Origin: Trichobilharzia regenti
Lineage: Eukaryota > Platyhelminthes > Trematoda > Strigeidida > Schistosomatidae
Direction: 5' to 3'
NCBI GenBank assembly: GCA_944472135.2
Contig: OX235268.1
Location: 5,648,589-5,712,588, forward strand
DNA length: 64,000 nucleotides
Below are positions 42,744 to 54,051 of the stretch, piece by piece. Each line of letters starts with the position of its first letter. Position 1 is the first letter of the stretch. The notes under the pieces were generated by a model. That model had not been told where the DNA came from and searched no databases. It worked only from the letters and a program-made list of their open reading frames with translations. The translations under genes and the position numbers were made by a program.

Positions 42744-43619
42744 TCAGAACTGCACCTCTGAGACTGTAACTCTCTTCTGTGGCATTCTATTCAACAATGG
42801 CTTACCAGTTGCAACTGCAGGCTTCTTCACCACACCGTTATCGTCACACAATTCGGAGTCAGACCTTGATTTCACATTTAGCTTATCATTAAATTTGCTC
42901 ACTGATTCACAGTTCACCCTTGTATGCACCTCTTGCAAACGTGTAAAACACAACCGTGTTCGTCTCGCAACTTGTAACCTACCTGTTGGGGATGTCCCAC
43001 GAAGGCTGTTACACTCACTAAGTTTATATGCATTACTAGACACCATAGAGCCTTCTCGATATCCACCTCTCAGAGACCCTTTCGTCATCAATGGTTGTGT
43101 TTTACCCTCAGACTGCTCTATTCTAGGGGTGAGATGCAATATACTGACAAACTTGCTCATAGATTGATTCACACTATCGTTTACCAGTTTCAGAATATCA
43201 TCGAACTTTGGCTCAATACCTTCATCCTCCATACGAGAGCTTATCTTCACCCACTTCCTTTGCAGTCGAGCAGGTAGGCGTCTCATCATTACTTCTAGGG
43301 CGTAACTCGAGTTGAGTTCACTCATGCAATTCATCCAAATCAATGCATTCTTGTAAGTCAACAGATTATCCAAAACCTCAGAGAGTCCCTTGGAGTCATC
43401 TTGTAATAGACTACCATTAACTTTAACAGCTTCGAATACGTTCCTTACAATGATCGAAGTTCTTTCGAATCTTTGACGCAGTATACTCATAGTCTCAGAG
43501 TGTCCTTCGTTAGGGGACATGAACTTACAGCACTGTATAGCTCTTGAAGCAACTCCAGTGCAGTACCTCATTAAATACATCAACTTCATTTCATCATTTA
43601 ATGAAAAACTACTCAACAT
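42744..43619 (-). pseudogene. BEL Gag remnant
   Basis: A 291-codon open stretch homologous to Gag of the array (LNDEMKLMYLMRYCTG, ASRAIQCCKFMSPNEG, RLPARLQRKWVKISSRMEDE). The zinc knuckle is damaged: the second Cys and the His are replaced in CFTRLQEVHTRVNC. A stop at about 43640 (TACATACTATGG) separates it from the N-terminal piece 43641-43889, which starts near MMPGSQKGQSVLE. Confidence 0.75.
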
Positions 43620-43640
43620 GATTTCAAACTCCTTTACATA

Positions 43641-43889
43641 CTATGGATAATCAGCTGGGTTTCCGTCGAAACACCAAGAGTCATATTTAGGAATTCTGAA
43701 ATTCGTATTATCCCTAGAAGTCGAAACAATAACAGCAATCTTATCATGCTTAACATCACACACATCATTACATATAGCAGGCAACTCAGCATTACGTACT
43801 TTCCTGTCCGTTTCCAAGACGCTCTGTCCTTTCTGTGACCCAGGCATCATTGAACGTGACCGAAACTCCAGAAATGTTCCGGATAACAC
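43641..43889 (-). pseudogene. BEL Gag N-terminal remnant
   Basis: It reads MMPGSQKGQSVLETDRKV...IPKYDSWCFDGNPADYP, matching the first 80 residues of the intact Gag. One stop separates it from the rest. Confidence 0.7.
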
Positions 43890-43943
43890 TTATCCAAAGA
43901 AGATGGGCAGATACGAGGATGCACGAACAGAACTATCAGAAAC

Positions 43944-44233
43944 TGTCACTGTCGAGGACTTACCAAACTAGACCTCACGCTGTCCTTGGAAGACTTTCAG
44001 CAAAAATGTGTAATAACCAACGCGATAACCCAGAACACAGATTGGCGACTCGGGAATCCTTTATTCTTACTCCAATATGTAACCAAGAAAAAGGTTGTTA
44101 TACACAAGATTTCTAATGGTTTTCTCTCTTCCAACGAACAGCGAACGATAAGACGATGACTGCCCTATTGATGACTCCCGCAGAAATAAAAAACAACCAT
44201 GAATTCATCGTTCAATCTTCAACTGCATTGACA
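43944..44233 (-). repeat. BEL LTR remnant (right)
   Basis: It starts TGTCACTGTCG and ends TGCATTGACA. It is strongly diverged, with several short deletions relative to the array LTRs. Confidence 0.65.
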
Positions 44234-45250
44234 CCCAGCTTGGTGTTGAACTATTCCAAGGTAACCACAGATGTGCTTCATAGGACCTAAGTCTCCTCTG
44301 ACCATGTTGTGTATCATGGAGCATTTCAGTCCTGTCAAGGTGTTGCCTGATATTGTCATCAATAAGGTTTTCAGGTGCCCTCGATGCAAACGGGAGTGGC
44401 TCCATTGTTCTTTGACTATTTGTGTTTTGACGACCCCCATTCCTGAAGATGGAAGAAAGGATGGCTCTCTTCTATCCAATCGGGAGTTTCCTTGAGGCAG
44501 CAGAGTACCGGAAGTGTTCACATAAAGATCGATAGGCAGCTTCGCTGCAGTGTTTAAGAACAGATGGTTGGATTTCATCAGAATTTGGAAACTTTTCATT
44601 CCTGAGATTTTGCAGTTTCGCTAGTACCACTGAGAGGTTAATTTGGAATTTTCCCGCTAAGCTTTTCTTGGTGGCAGTAATACCCACAGATCTATTTTGA
44701 TGTCTGTTAAAGGCCAGACTTAATGTTTTAGCTACTTGCGGACTGGTAAGATATCGACCACTTAGACCTCTCGTATGCATGCCTCCCAGCTGGCGGGTTT
44801 TCTTTTCGATATGAATCAGTGTTGGCTTTGGGGGCTTGTAAGGAGCTTTCTGGCCAGATTTGCCCGCAATGACTTCCTATCACTCAGGACTCTTCTGTTG
44901 TATCTGTTGCTGGGTTACAAACATACGTCATGGGCACTTTGATTCGTGGAGAGTCACCACGTTAGTCAGGCCTTCTGCTTTTCCTATCGAATACGCTGCA
45001 TGTCACCCCTCAGCCTCAGGGACTGCCTCCTGGGTTGTAGCGGGACTGGAAGGATGGTTTCTGAGATTGCTATGTGAGTGGTCAATTTTAGCACTTCCCA
45101 GTGTTCCTGTATAGATAGCTCAGTCCAGTCTGAGGGGCATTCTGTGCCATACAAAAGTCTTCCCATTATGGCGTAGTCCGTTTTGCTGTAAAACAGACTG
45201 GGACGTGTAGCATCTCACTGTAGGCGAACGCATAGGATCATACCAAGCAT
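44234..45250 (-). pseudogene. Non-LTR retrotransposon RT fragment (I/R1/Jockey-like)
   Basis: The minus strand reads SDEIQPSVLKHCSEA and SAASRKLPIG. In a second frame it continues through RTEMLHDTQHGQRR, matching the 'DEI-P-vLK...lP-WK...QHGF' block of non-LTR RTs. The catalytic box was not found. Sequence to 45250 is assigned by continuity only. Confidence 0.5.
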
Positions 45251-45534
45251 TATGGTTGCATGGTCTCTGATACCTAAGGGAAGTCATGATATGACTTTTT
45301 CATTAGTAACTGGTCACTGGTTGGTGTATAATCCAGTTCTGATGACTTTTCACCGGGGCCCAACCTAGTTTCTCCACCAACGCTCTGAGTCACTCTGGAA
45401 TTTCTAATGGTGCGTTGTAAATATAGATCACGTTTTCCTTGAGCAAACTCTGAACCTAGGTTAAGGGATGAGACTTTGAAGTCTGCATATTAAGAAAATT
45501 TACTTCAAATATCACACAGTGACGCAGTGTCAGT
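45251..45534. other. Unassigned stretch
   Basis: Nothing was recognised. Confidence 0.3.
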
Positions 45535-46080
45535 AACTGGATGGTTGGCATTTAGACCAAACAACCCTCTCAGAGATAAACTTTGTCGGCTTGAGGACCT
45601 CATAGATTCAGTTAACGAAAATATAACTTGCCAAAGCCGTGCATTGACTGTGAGGTCATTTATATGGGTCAAACTAGTCGGTCGGGGTCAATTAGATTTT
45701 CAGAACGTAAAAATCTAGCGACACTTAGAGTGACCTACCCTGTTGAATCAAATAACGTCGAAGAAATCTGGGCCACTGCACAGCATTCACTTGCATGTAA
45801 TCATCCAATAGGGTGAGTGGGACAGGGTGGGGGTATTTAAAAGAAGTGTATCCAGATGGAGAGAGTGGTTAATTGCTAAATCTTTAATTATCTGTTCGAC
45901 AACACAGACGTCCAATCGGAATGGCGCAACACCGGAGATATGTAAAGTGATAACAAACAAACAGATTGAGAAGGAGGGAAATAGAAATGTGTAAGTATAA
46001 ATATATGTAAAGCAGATTATGAAGTCGTGTGAATAAACTGATATGATTACGAGCAGCATTTTATGCTCGTGACGTCACCC
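45535..46080 (+). pseudogene. Penelope-like endonuclease relic with 3' hairpin
   Basis: The + frames read FRPNNPLRDKLCRLEDLIDS, then CIDCEVIYMGQTSRSGSIRF (GIY-YIG core, with YMG for YIG) and HSLACNHPIGW, with several frameshifts. It ends with ATATGATTA and the hairpin CGAGCA-GCATTTTA-TGCTCG at 46050-46069. Confidence 0.65.
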
Positions 46081-46826
46081 AGTTATTTACACTGCGTTGC
46101 TGAATAATATTTGAAATACACTTATTTAATATAGAATTACATTCTACCATAGTTCCCAAGCTCTACACTATTGAGTCCTCAGCCGTAGTGATTTGGTCAT
46201 AACCAAGGTTCTGTATCCCTCTGCTGATGCTGAGCAGTAGCTGGTTGCGTTCTGCTCCACAGGATGCCGGTCGTTGGACGACGTCCAGTAAACGCTGCGT
46301 GTGTTAGACAGTGAAGTGACACCATACAGAGTATGGTAGTGCTTGTCGATCCGGCTGACGCAGTGTCTCGCTAAACGAAAGTTGTATATCCTAGAAGCAA
46401 TTCTGCCATGATAGGAACCGTCCTTCATCTCCTAAATGGACTAATGCACCTCCTCTTCCTGTTTTCACTTGAGTTGTAGCAGCTGAAGAGTTATGTTGCA
46501 TAGAGGGCCAGCGAAGAGTATCCAGAAGCAACAAGGTCTATGCAAGCTGCTCAAAGAGATATCAGATATTAATGTGCTAATATTTTAGAAAATGTTTAAA
46601 TACTGGAGACAAAAGACAAAATGTAACGTTGTGGAAATAAGATAGTCCCCCTTTTCTAGACGACGATTTAGGGGTAGTCTAGTAAATATAAATGGTAGAA
46701 AACTGAAAATAAACTCTAAGACAGATTGCCACTGATGATAGATCATTATGGACTTCCTCAAGGAAGGATAAAATGGTACAGAAACAGAGGGAATGGGGTA
46801 CGACACCCTCTTGAAACCCATATATA
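46081..46826. other. Unassigned stretch
   Basis: No motif was recognised. The 46150-46440 part is relatively GC-rich and may be a repeat, but no second copy occurs in this window. Confidence 0.3.
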
Positions 46827-47292
46827 TGTAGAGGACTGTTATGAGAGCTCGTTAACATTACAAATATGAGAATAATAATTCTAGTCAATGAGACGTTGAG
46901 TAACAATATATTACCAGAAAACTGCAGTAACGAGTTATAGTAACAAAAAGGGTTACTTCGGTATAAAGTTTAAGTCCTATGCTACAGATTATTTATATAA
47001 TCCACGGGAGTATTCACTGCTGTAGATGCTGTGTCTCGGTTGTAGAATTGTCTTCGGATGAGGATAGTAGACTCCCACAATAAATCCAAAGGATACAAGA
47101 CGGTGTGAGTGAAGCGAGTAAGCAGTAGCGGCCAGAGAGAAAGAGAAGTTCCCAACAGTAAAGTGTATTTCCAATGGTATACGGAAGTTAAGTATATTTT
47201 AACAAGAATCGTTTTAAACAAAAATCATGTACAATGTCTCTAATTTCTACAACTAACAAAAAGTGTACAATCACATTGTTACGTACTCCACA
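46827..47292 (-). repeat. Gypsy 3' LTR (466 bp)
   Basis: Its ends are TG and CA on the element strand. The left 75 bp (GACTGTTATGAGAGCTC and following) match 52331-52407. Just outside the right end, the element strand reads AGGGGGAG, a likely polypurine tract. Confidence 0.7.
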
Positions 47293-47791
47293 CGGCTCCC
47301 CCTAGAGGTCGGAAGAGACTACTGGAAAATTTTAAGTAAAACTGTAAAGTAAATAATAATAGTAATAACAATTTTAGGATAAAAATAAGGGTACATAATA
47401 ACATGCATATGTGCGAGAAGGTATTTGAATCATGTAAAGTCTGAAAACATATACATTTGGTTCAACAGTAAAAATTGAAATAGAACGTCACGTCAATTAA
47501 ATGAGGTTGGTTTTTCGTCTGCACAAACCATGAACGAAGATTTTTAATGTATAAAGAAAAATATTTGTATATACAGTAATTAAAGAAGGGATAGAAAACA
47601 GAAAAATATGGATTGAAAATCGATAGTCTCTGAAAAACACAATACCTGTTTTGTAGGTGAGGTACATATAAATAAATAAATAATAGCGATAGTAATCTTT
47701 CATACTAACAGCGACATCAAAGTGTACGAAGAAGTACTAATAGTCATGATAATAATGTTTAAATGAAAAAAAATTATTTTTAATTTTTTTA
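47293..47791 (-). other. Gypsy 3' untranslated region
   Basis: AT-rich, with no coding sequence recognised. It lies between the end of integrase and the 3' LTR. Confidence 0.5.
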
Positions 47792-48067
47792 TCAGTCCAC
47801 AAAATAAATGTAGCGAGCCGGTTCACTGATTTGCCGACCACTACGTGTTTGATATGGAGGGAGGATAAGACTTGGTGCCGGTGGAGTGGAATCGGATGTC
47901 TGATTATTTGGTTGTGCAGTTGTCGATGTGGCTCCGAAGTGGTTGTTTGTGTAGGCGGGTTTGATTCGATCAATGAAAATAGTCTGTCGTTTTCCATTCT
48001 TGTTCACTGTGAAGTGTTTGCCTGATCGCTTAACAACTTGGAAGGGACCTTCGTGTGGGGGTTGCAA
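47792..48067 (-). pseudogene. Gypsy integrase C-terminal region
   Basis: It reads PPHEGPFQVVKRSGKHFTVN, RQTIFIDRIKPAY and a final TRSGRQISEPARY. This is the SH3-like end of Gypsy integrases followed by the 'RSGR-i--P-RY' tail common in these Pol proteins. It is separated from the core by a frameshift and stop near 48068-48139. Confidence 0.75.
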
Positions 48068-48139
48068 TTCTTTTCTGATGGCGTCGACTCGAATGAAGAC
48101 GAATTTGCAAGTTTGCAGATGTTTGTTGATCTGATCTCG

Positions 48140-49087
48140 TCAGGGAGACTGTCGGAGTGCTATTGGTTGAAGTTGAAGCATTTTTCTAGTTAATCGGTTG
48201 GTGAAGTCAGCAATATTCACGTCCGTCAAATCGGCTGAGGGGATTAGCTGTCCAGGCAAGGTTAGGTTGGTGCCATAAACAAGCTGAGCCAATGTACATC
48301 CTAAATCTTCTTTGATAGTAGATCGGATACCAAGTAAAATCAAACATAAGTATTTACTCCATTTAGATGTATCATTCTGCGCCATCAGGGAGCTTTTCAG
48401 TTGTCTATGGAATCTTTTCACTACACCATTCGCTACCGGATGATAGGCTGTTGTGGAGATATGATTCACTTCGAGGGGTCTCGTTAATTCGCGAAACAGT
48501 GTCAGTTAGAATTGAGGGCCTCGGTCTGCTGTAATAGTAGTTGGTACACCGTAGTTTGACACCCAGCGGTTGAGAAAAACCAAAGCAACATTTTCAGCAG
48601 ATATGTCGTTTAAGGGGCATGCAATAGCCCAATGAGTAAATCTATCAACGGCTGTCAGGATATGTATATATCCTCTTGATGTTGGCAGTGGTCCCACAAT
48701 ATCTATATGGACATGCTGAAATCTCTTGTCCGGTAAATCAAACGTCTTCTGAGTTGTAATAGTTTGTCGGTGTACTTTGGAACATTGGCATTGGAGACAT
48801 TCCCGTGCCCATCTCCGAATGTCAGAGTTCATTCTGGGCCACATGAAGCGTTCGCTGATAAGTCTGACCATGGCGCGTACTCCCGGGTGAGAAAGCGAAT
48901 GTAAGTGTTCGAACAATGCTTTTCGGCAACTGAGAGAAACAAATGGACGATTAGTGCCGGTAGATACATCGCAAACTATAGTTGCATCTGATAAGGGAAT
49001 AGGCACATCCTTGAGCTGTAAGGAAGAGTTTCCGCGACAGGTTTGGAGTTCAGCGTCATCTCTTTGTAATTCCATTCTGCAGCACAA
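48140..49087 (-). pseudogene. Gypsy integrase core, broken
   Basis: The zinc site (HSLSHPGVRAM...CLQCQCSK), the first Asp (HVHIDIVGPLPTS) and the second Asp (TITADRGPQF) are present up to a stop at about 48506. A second open stretch, 48140-48469, carries TTAYHPVANGVVKRFHRQLK. Here the catalytic Glu, normally in NG-VERFHR, is Lys. The enzyme would be inactive even without the stops. Confidence 0.8.
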
Positions 49088-49123
49088 GTACTGATTTGGA
49101 ATAAAGCTTATCTTATCTTATCT
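49072..49123 (+). mobile_element. Minute (52-bp) non-LTR 3'-end insertion
   Basis: CCATTCTGCAGCACAAGTAC...GGAATAAAGC followed by (TTATC)n sits between two TAATT duplications (49067-49071, 49124-49128). Its body matches the 3' end of the minus-strand element at 52428-52470. It interrupts Gypsy pol between RNase H and integrase. Confidence 0.7.
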
Positions 49124-49128
49124 TAATT

Positions 49129-49786
49129 GAGCCATACGGTCAAGACTGATGTGTACCGAAGTTTGAAGCTGGTTCATGTCACTTCTTGAAAGAGAATCAG
49201 CTGCCACATTTGCGTCCCCTTTGATATACTGAATGTCGGTTGAAAATTGGGAGATATAATCCAACAGTCTGGCTTCTCTAGGGGAGTGTTTATCGAGTGC
49301 AGTAGTGAAAGCATAACACAAGGGCTTGTGATCAGTAAAAATAGTGAAATGCCAGCCCTGTAGTAAGTAACTGAAGTGCTTGACTGCAAGATATATGGCC
49401 AACGATTCTCTCCCGGAAGTGCTGTAACGTGTCTGAGCCGGTTCCAACTTAGAAAAGAATGCGAGTGCGACGACTTCACCCTTCATCTTTTGTTGTAATA
49501 CTGCCCCCACAGCTACTTGGGAGGCATCTGTGCACAAAATAAGTGATGCTTCAGGGTTGATATGGAATAACATAGTGACTGGATAAGGCGTCTTTTGCGT
49601 TGCAAACAGATTCGTGTGCTTGAGCTGACCACTGAAACATTTTAGGATCATTTTTAAGGAGGTCGTTTGAAGGCCGAACCATGGAGGCACACGAAGGCAT
49701 AAAACGCCGATAGAAATTAAACATCCCCAAAAACGTCTGACCTTCTTGAGTGAATCCGGTTTGGGGAAATTTTTGATGGACTCCAT
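49129..49786 (-). pseudogene. Gypsy RNase H domain
   Basis: It reads LILCTDASQVAVGAVLQQKM, FSKLEPAQTRYSTSGRESLA, FTIFTDHKPLCYAF and GDANVAADSLSR, a complete Gypsy-type RNase H order with the Asp and Glu positions kept. It is preceded by MESIKNFPKPDSLKKVRRF, the connection to RT. Confidence 0.8.
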
Positions 49787-49837
49787 GTTTTCCTCCGTAG
49801 GTCTAATTCCATTTGCGGTTATGTGGTGTCCCAGAAA

Positions 49838-50600
49838 CTATATAGAGGAGACACCGGATATGCACTTTTTGGGGTTAATGACGACTCCATATTGCTCAAA
49901 TCGCTGAAATAAGATGGTGAGGTGATCACTATGTTCTTCGGGCGACGAGCTAGCAATTAAAACGTCATCGATATATACAAATACAAAATCCAAACCTTGT
50001 GTGACCCGATCCATGGAACGTTGGAAGGATTGTGCAGAGTTCTTTAGACCAAATGGCATGCTCAGAAATTCGAACAAACCGAAAGGTGTGATGATGGCAG
50101 TTTTTTCGATATCCTCTGGGGCAACTGGTATTTGGTGATAGGCCCTCACCAAGTCTACTTTGGCAAAAATGGTTTTTCCATGTAATATCAGGGAGAAATC
50201 ATGTAGGTGGGGAATCGGGTAACGGTCCGGAACTGTGGCGTTGTTTAAATGTCGGTAATCCCCACATGGCCTCCAATCATGATCAGCTTTGGGCACCATG
50301 TGTAAGGGTGAAGACCAAGGACTATTGGGGGGTTTGGTGATGCCGAGCTGCATCGTGTGTTCAAATTCTGCATTGGCTGCTGCTAATTTGTCCGGGGGTA
50401 ATCTACGAGGACGAGCACGAACCGGTTGACCCGTGGTAACAATCTTGTGAGTGATTGTATGAGGGACGTCCTCGATGTTTTACAACGGTTTAAGTATTTT
50501 AGGGAAACGATGGAGTAGGGTGCAATCCGCTGGTCTTTCGATAGTGATATTATAGGCAGAATAGTTGGAGATAATTCCATGGATCTTTAGTTGGTTGTTG
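49838..50600 (-). pseudogene. Gypsy reverse transcriptase
   Basis: It reads [75 protein letters not shown] and [13 protein letters not shown], where YIDD is the catalytic box. It stops after [10 protein letters not shown]. The upstream sequence to 50600 contains the lead-in region but has lost its frame. RT copies the element RNA into DNA in the cytoplasmic particle. Confidence 0.85.
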
Positions 50601-50607
50601 TTATCAA

Positions 50608-50946
50608 TCAGTTTTTATTGTTGACGTCAACTAACAGGTCGAAATTACTTAAGAAATCAGCTCCGAGGATGGCGTGATCGACGTCGGCTACCATGAAAAT
50701 CCATGTAAAACGCCGACGTAAACCTAGATCCACTATAAGGGATTGTTCCCCATACGTCTGTATGCTTGCGTGGTTGGCTACCCGGAAAGACAGTTTTCCG
50801 GGTGTCCGTGTAGGTCGCCTGGATAGTGAAGGAGGGATCACGCTAACTTCTGCTCCTGTGTCTACCAGGGATAAGGTGTCTGAAGTTTTGCCCTTCACAT
50901 AGAAGAGGCGAATTGCTTGCTTGCCAGTAACAGCTGTCACCATCAC
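50608..50946 (-). pseudogene. Gypsy aspartic protease
   Basis: It contains LSLVDTGAEVSVIPP, the catalytic DTG, and HAILGADFLSNFDLLVD, the second conserved block. It is open for 112 codons and would process Gag-Pol. Confidence 0.8.
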
Positions 50947-50989
50947 TGTCTAGCTGAGACGTTTCCACGAGCCTGATTACCTTCGATAA

Positions 50990-52190
50990 AAATACACGGT
51001 TTTACACATTTTAGGGCATGACGTCCAAACTTCCAGTGATACCAACATATATTACTGTCCCGAGAAGACGTATGGGAACGCTGTCGCGAGAGAGTTCATC
51101 GTCGTGATGGTGACCTTCTCTGTGAGCTCCGCCTCCGGACTCGTCGATCCGACCTATTAGTTTCCAACTTGTCAATCCTTGCCGCTAAGTCTGCAATGGC
51201 GGCGAGTATTGGTGAGTCTGCCGTGGGTGTGGAATGACACGGCGTCGCACTATCAGATGCTATGTGACCTACGGTGTTATCAGATGAGACATCGATAATA
51301 TTATCTGCCATTTCACTTAGTGGGTCTAAATCATATGAATTTCCTGAGATGATTAAAATTTGTTGGACATTTCTGGGTAAACGTTGCAGCCACATCTGTT
51401 TCAGCACTACCTCGTCTACTTTATGGTATCCGATTAACTGGCGCATGTGCCTGAAGAGCTGGGATGGGTTACGTGGTCCTAGTTCACAGCCTGTGAGTAA
51501 TTGTTGGATTCTTTTCTCATCTGACAAACTGGTGCGTTGTATAAGAAGGGCTTTAAGTTTGTCAAATTGGTTTTCTGTCGGGGAGTTTTCGATGAAGTCG
51601 CTGATTTCTGTCAATACTGACGGAGGGAGTTCTACCAACACTACACCATATTTGGCTATCTGGGACTTAATGCCCGTGCTTCCAACAACGGCTCAATTAC
51701 TGCAAACCAAATCCTGGGTTCCGCGAAACCGCATTGTGGTAAACGGAAATCAGTGACGGAATTTGTCAGTCATGTCTCAAAAACCGTTAATGCCCAGCTC
51801 TCGCTACGTTGGCCTCACGCTGTCCCTCGAAGCCTTTCAGAAACGCTTAGTACTGACGGACGCAAAAACCAGAACACAGATTGGCGACTCGAGAATTCTT
51901 TATTCTAACACCAACATAGCAGCATAATAAACTAAGGCCTAAGAACAAATATTACAACCATAAATCACGATATTACTTCTGACAGTTTTTTCTAGCTGCT
52001 TTCTGAACAGCAGCCGATATGACGATGACTGGCAGACTGATCACCCGCAAAAATTATGGGGAAGTTGGGTTTGAGCAAACAACCACTAATCGATCGTTCA
52101 ATCTTCAACTACATTCACAGCATTTATTGTGGCATTTGTCTCGCTACTAGTTGCCTGCTCGGTTGATGTACGGGACTGAGGTGACGACAT
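50990..52190 (-). pseudogene. Gypsy Gag, interrupted by a BEL solo LTR
   Basis: It starts MSSPQSRTSTEQATSSE at 52190, is cut by the LTR at 52119-51764 and resumes with FRLPQCGFAEPRIWFAVIEP (the FRLP...P--WF capsid signature). After stops near 51650 it stays open from 51641 to 51096 (NSPTENQFDKLKALLIQRTS, LLTGCELGPRNPSQLFRHMR). A CWYHWKFGRHALKC zinc motif lies at about 51005-51050. Confidence 0.75.
51764..52119 (-). mobile_element. BEL/Pao solo LTR inside Gypsy gag
   Basis: It runs from TGTCAGTCATG to CTACATTCACA, 356 bp. Flanking five-mers are GAATT and GCATT (four of five identical). Its orientation is the same as the array's. It is more diverged from the array LTRs than they are from each other. 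Confidence 0.8.
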
Positions 52191-52330
52191 TATAGATGTG
52201 AGAATTTTGGTGCAAATAGGATACAAATATAAGACCACACACAAAATCACAATGAATATACAAACTGGCAAGAATAAGAATATGAATATGTCAAAATAAT
52301 CCGTGTCCTAAACGGGCTCACCAATTAATT

Positions 52331-52407
52331 TGTAGGGGACTGTTATGAGAGCTCATTAACATTACAAATATGAGAATAATAATTCTAGTCAATGAGACGT
52401 TGAGTAA
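52331..52407 (-). repeat. Truncated Gypsy 5' LTR
   Basis: TGTAGGGGACTGTTATGAGAGCTC and what follows match 46827-46903. The match stops at GTAA, where a non-LTR tail begins. Next to it on the element strand is AATTGGTGAGCCCG, a likely tRNA primer-binding site. Confidence 0.75.
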
Positions 52408-53450
52408 TAATAATAATAATAATAATGATTTACTTTATTCCAAAAACAGTACTTGTGATACAGAATGGAATTTTCAGCATTAATCACAATATTGCATCTA
52501 ATTTCCTCAAATTATTAATAAAAATTAATCACACAGAAAATTTTCCACACTTACAATAGAGGTGCAGCATATAAAATGGAAATAGCAATAATAATGATAA
52601 CAGCTAGGGTAATAACAATAAGAATACAAGTGAAAATTTCCGTGGGCTTGTGCCACACAGTATTGTCAATGTGGTATGGAAATCCTAACATGTTTAAAAA
52701 TTCTGTAGCTCACAAATTGGATATTGGAATTTAGGCATTAGAGAGGTAGTTTGACTTACCGAGGTCATTTGGCCGGTGTCTTGTGAGTGTAAGTATTTTA
52801 GCGGTTATAGGTATTTATTGAGTATTTTTTGGTTGTCATCAACGTATAAATTATTTAATATATCCGTAGGGTCACTTTTAGTAGATAGATTATAAGCTAT
52901 CAGGCGGGATTTTGCGTTAAGATAAAGAAAATGATCATGGAGCATGCTACATTGTGCACAATGTAATGACTGGATAAGTTGGTGGTTTTCAGATAGGCCA
53001 AAGGGTAATAACTCTTAGATTCAGTGAGTAGTTCACGAATTGCAATTGATCAATGTCTGTTTGCTGATTCTCCCTCAAATAACAAGAATTCTGCCACCAA
53101 AAGCGTATGCACGTTTAGAGGTTGACGGAAGCGTGGACTCGCCGCTTGTATGCAATACTCTAGATAAGGTCTGACATGTGTTGAATAGAGTACTTGTAAC
53201 ATACCCTCGTCTAATCGTTTGAAAGCCCTTCGAAGTTCCCATAGCATTCGAAAAGCCTTAGCTGCGGCTCGATTACAGTTTATCGTTGTTTTTAAGTCAT
53301 GGCTAACAGTAATTCCTAAGTCCTTTTGTCCCCTAACATTTGGCAGTTCTGTGTCCCCCATGAAGTAAGACGTGTAAGACTTCTGTCCTAGGTGCATTAC
53401 TGCGCTTTTCTTGCAATTAGTTTCCAGACTCTAACAGTTAGCCCATTCGC
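52406..53450 (-). mobile_element. 5'-truncated CR1/Jockey-like element with (ATT)n tail
   Basis: On the minus strand the RT-downstream region (53050-53397: VRGQKDLGITVSHDL, AAKAFRMLWELRRAFK, VLYSTHVRPYLEYC) is followed by about 600 bp of 3' UTR. It ends GGAATAAAGTAAATC and an (ATT)n tail at 52406-52427. It landed in or beside the Gypsy 5' LTR. Confidence 0.7.
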
Positions 53451-54051
53451 CTTGCTACTCAATGTTCACCTTGCTGAGATTCACAGAAATTTACTAGAAG
53501 AGGATTAACATGGGCACCAAGCCTTCTATCCTCAACCAATGAATCTGAAGGCAGTGGAGGTGATAACGGTTAGCCTACCAACGGATGCAGTCGTTGTCTC
53601 TGAATTCTTCCCTCCTGTAGCCTGTTATGATTGTTGTGGAAGGAGAGTCGGATGGGTGTGTTTGTCAGCACTCCCCTGCTAGTGGAAACTGTTAACGGTA
53701 CCTGAAAACTACAATCAAAGCCGAAATTGCTCACGGATAATTTGACTTGACATAATCCAGTCAAACTTCACTTCTATTCGTGTGATTTATAAACAAACTG
53801 TAAAATATTCCTCATTTCTGTTGTCCTCAATGCTTGTTTTCTCGAACTCCAGTGCATAGAATGCTAGTCGGTAGACTCCAAGGTATTGTGTTCTCTGATT
53901 CAGATTTCAGACTTATTCACTGAGGATAGCGGGCTTGAAGCCTATGTTAATCCTCTTCTAGTAAACCTCTGTGCTTATCCAAATTCTTCTTGAATGAGTC
54001 AGTTCAGGTGGTTGTCCGACGAGTTGACAACTCGGCGTGAAGACCAATGCT
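53451..54051. other. Unassigned stretch
   Basis: No domain was recognised. It lies between two minus-strand RT-downstream fragments and may be remnant sequence of one of them. Confidence 0.3.

Larger units (their letters stand above)
40636..44233 (-). mobile_element. Decayed BEL/Pao element with large internal deletions
   Basis: It is bounded by two damaged LTRs, 40636-40776 (about 200 bp deleted between GCCCAGC and GACCGATGAG) and 43944-44233. The 3' untranslated region 40777-41540 is about as similar to the array copies as they are to older LTRs, while most of pol is missing. Gag and a protease-like stretch remain. No clear target duplication was seen. Confidence 0.8.
46827..52407 (-). mobile_element. 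Decayed Gypsy retrotransposon
   Basis: A full-length layout on the minus strand: 3' LTR (46827-47292), integrase, RNase H, RT, protease, Gag and a truncated 5' LTR (52331-52407). Many stops and frameshifts interrupt it. It has been hit by a BEL solo LTR (51764-52119), a 52-bp retroposon (49072-49123) and a non-LTR element at its 5' end. The Gag zinc motif of the CWYH type sets it apart from the Gypsy at 25844-29571. Confidence 0.85.

Noticed and set aside
46050..46076. Calling the PLE hairpin a hammerhead ribozyme outright
   Set aside because: The CTGANGA box is not present in its expected place (ATGATTA instead), and this copy has GTGAC where GAAAC is expected. It is kept only as a hairpin finding.
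52432..52475. Similarity of 49072-49123 to 52428-52470 as a Gypsy internal repeat
   Set aside because: The two lie in opposite orientation, end in different simple tails, and the first has its own target duplication. They are separate insertions of the same non-LTR 3' end.
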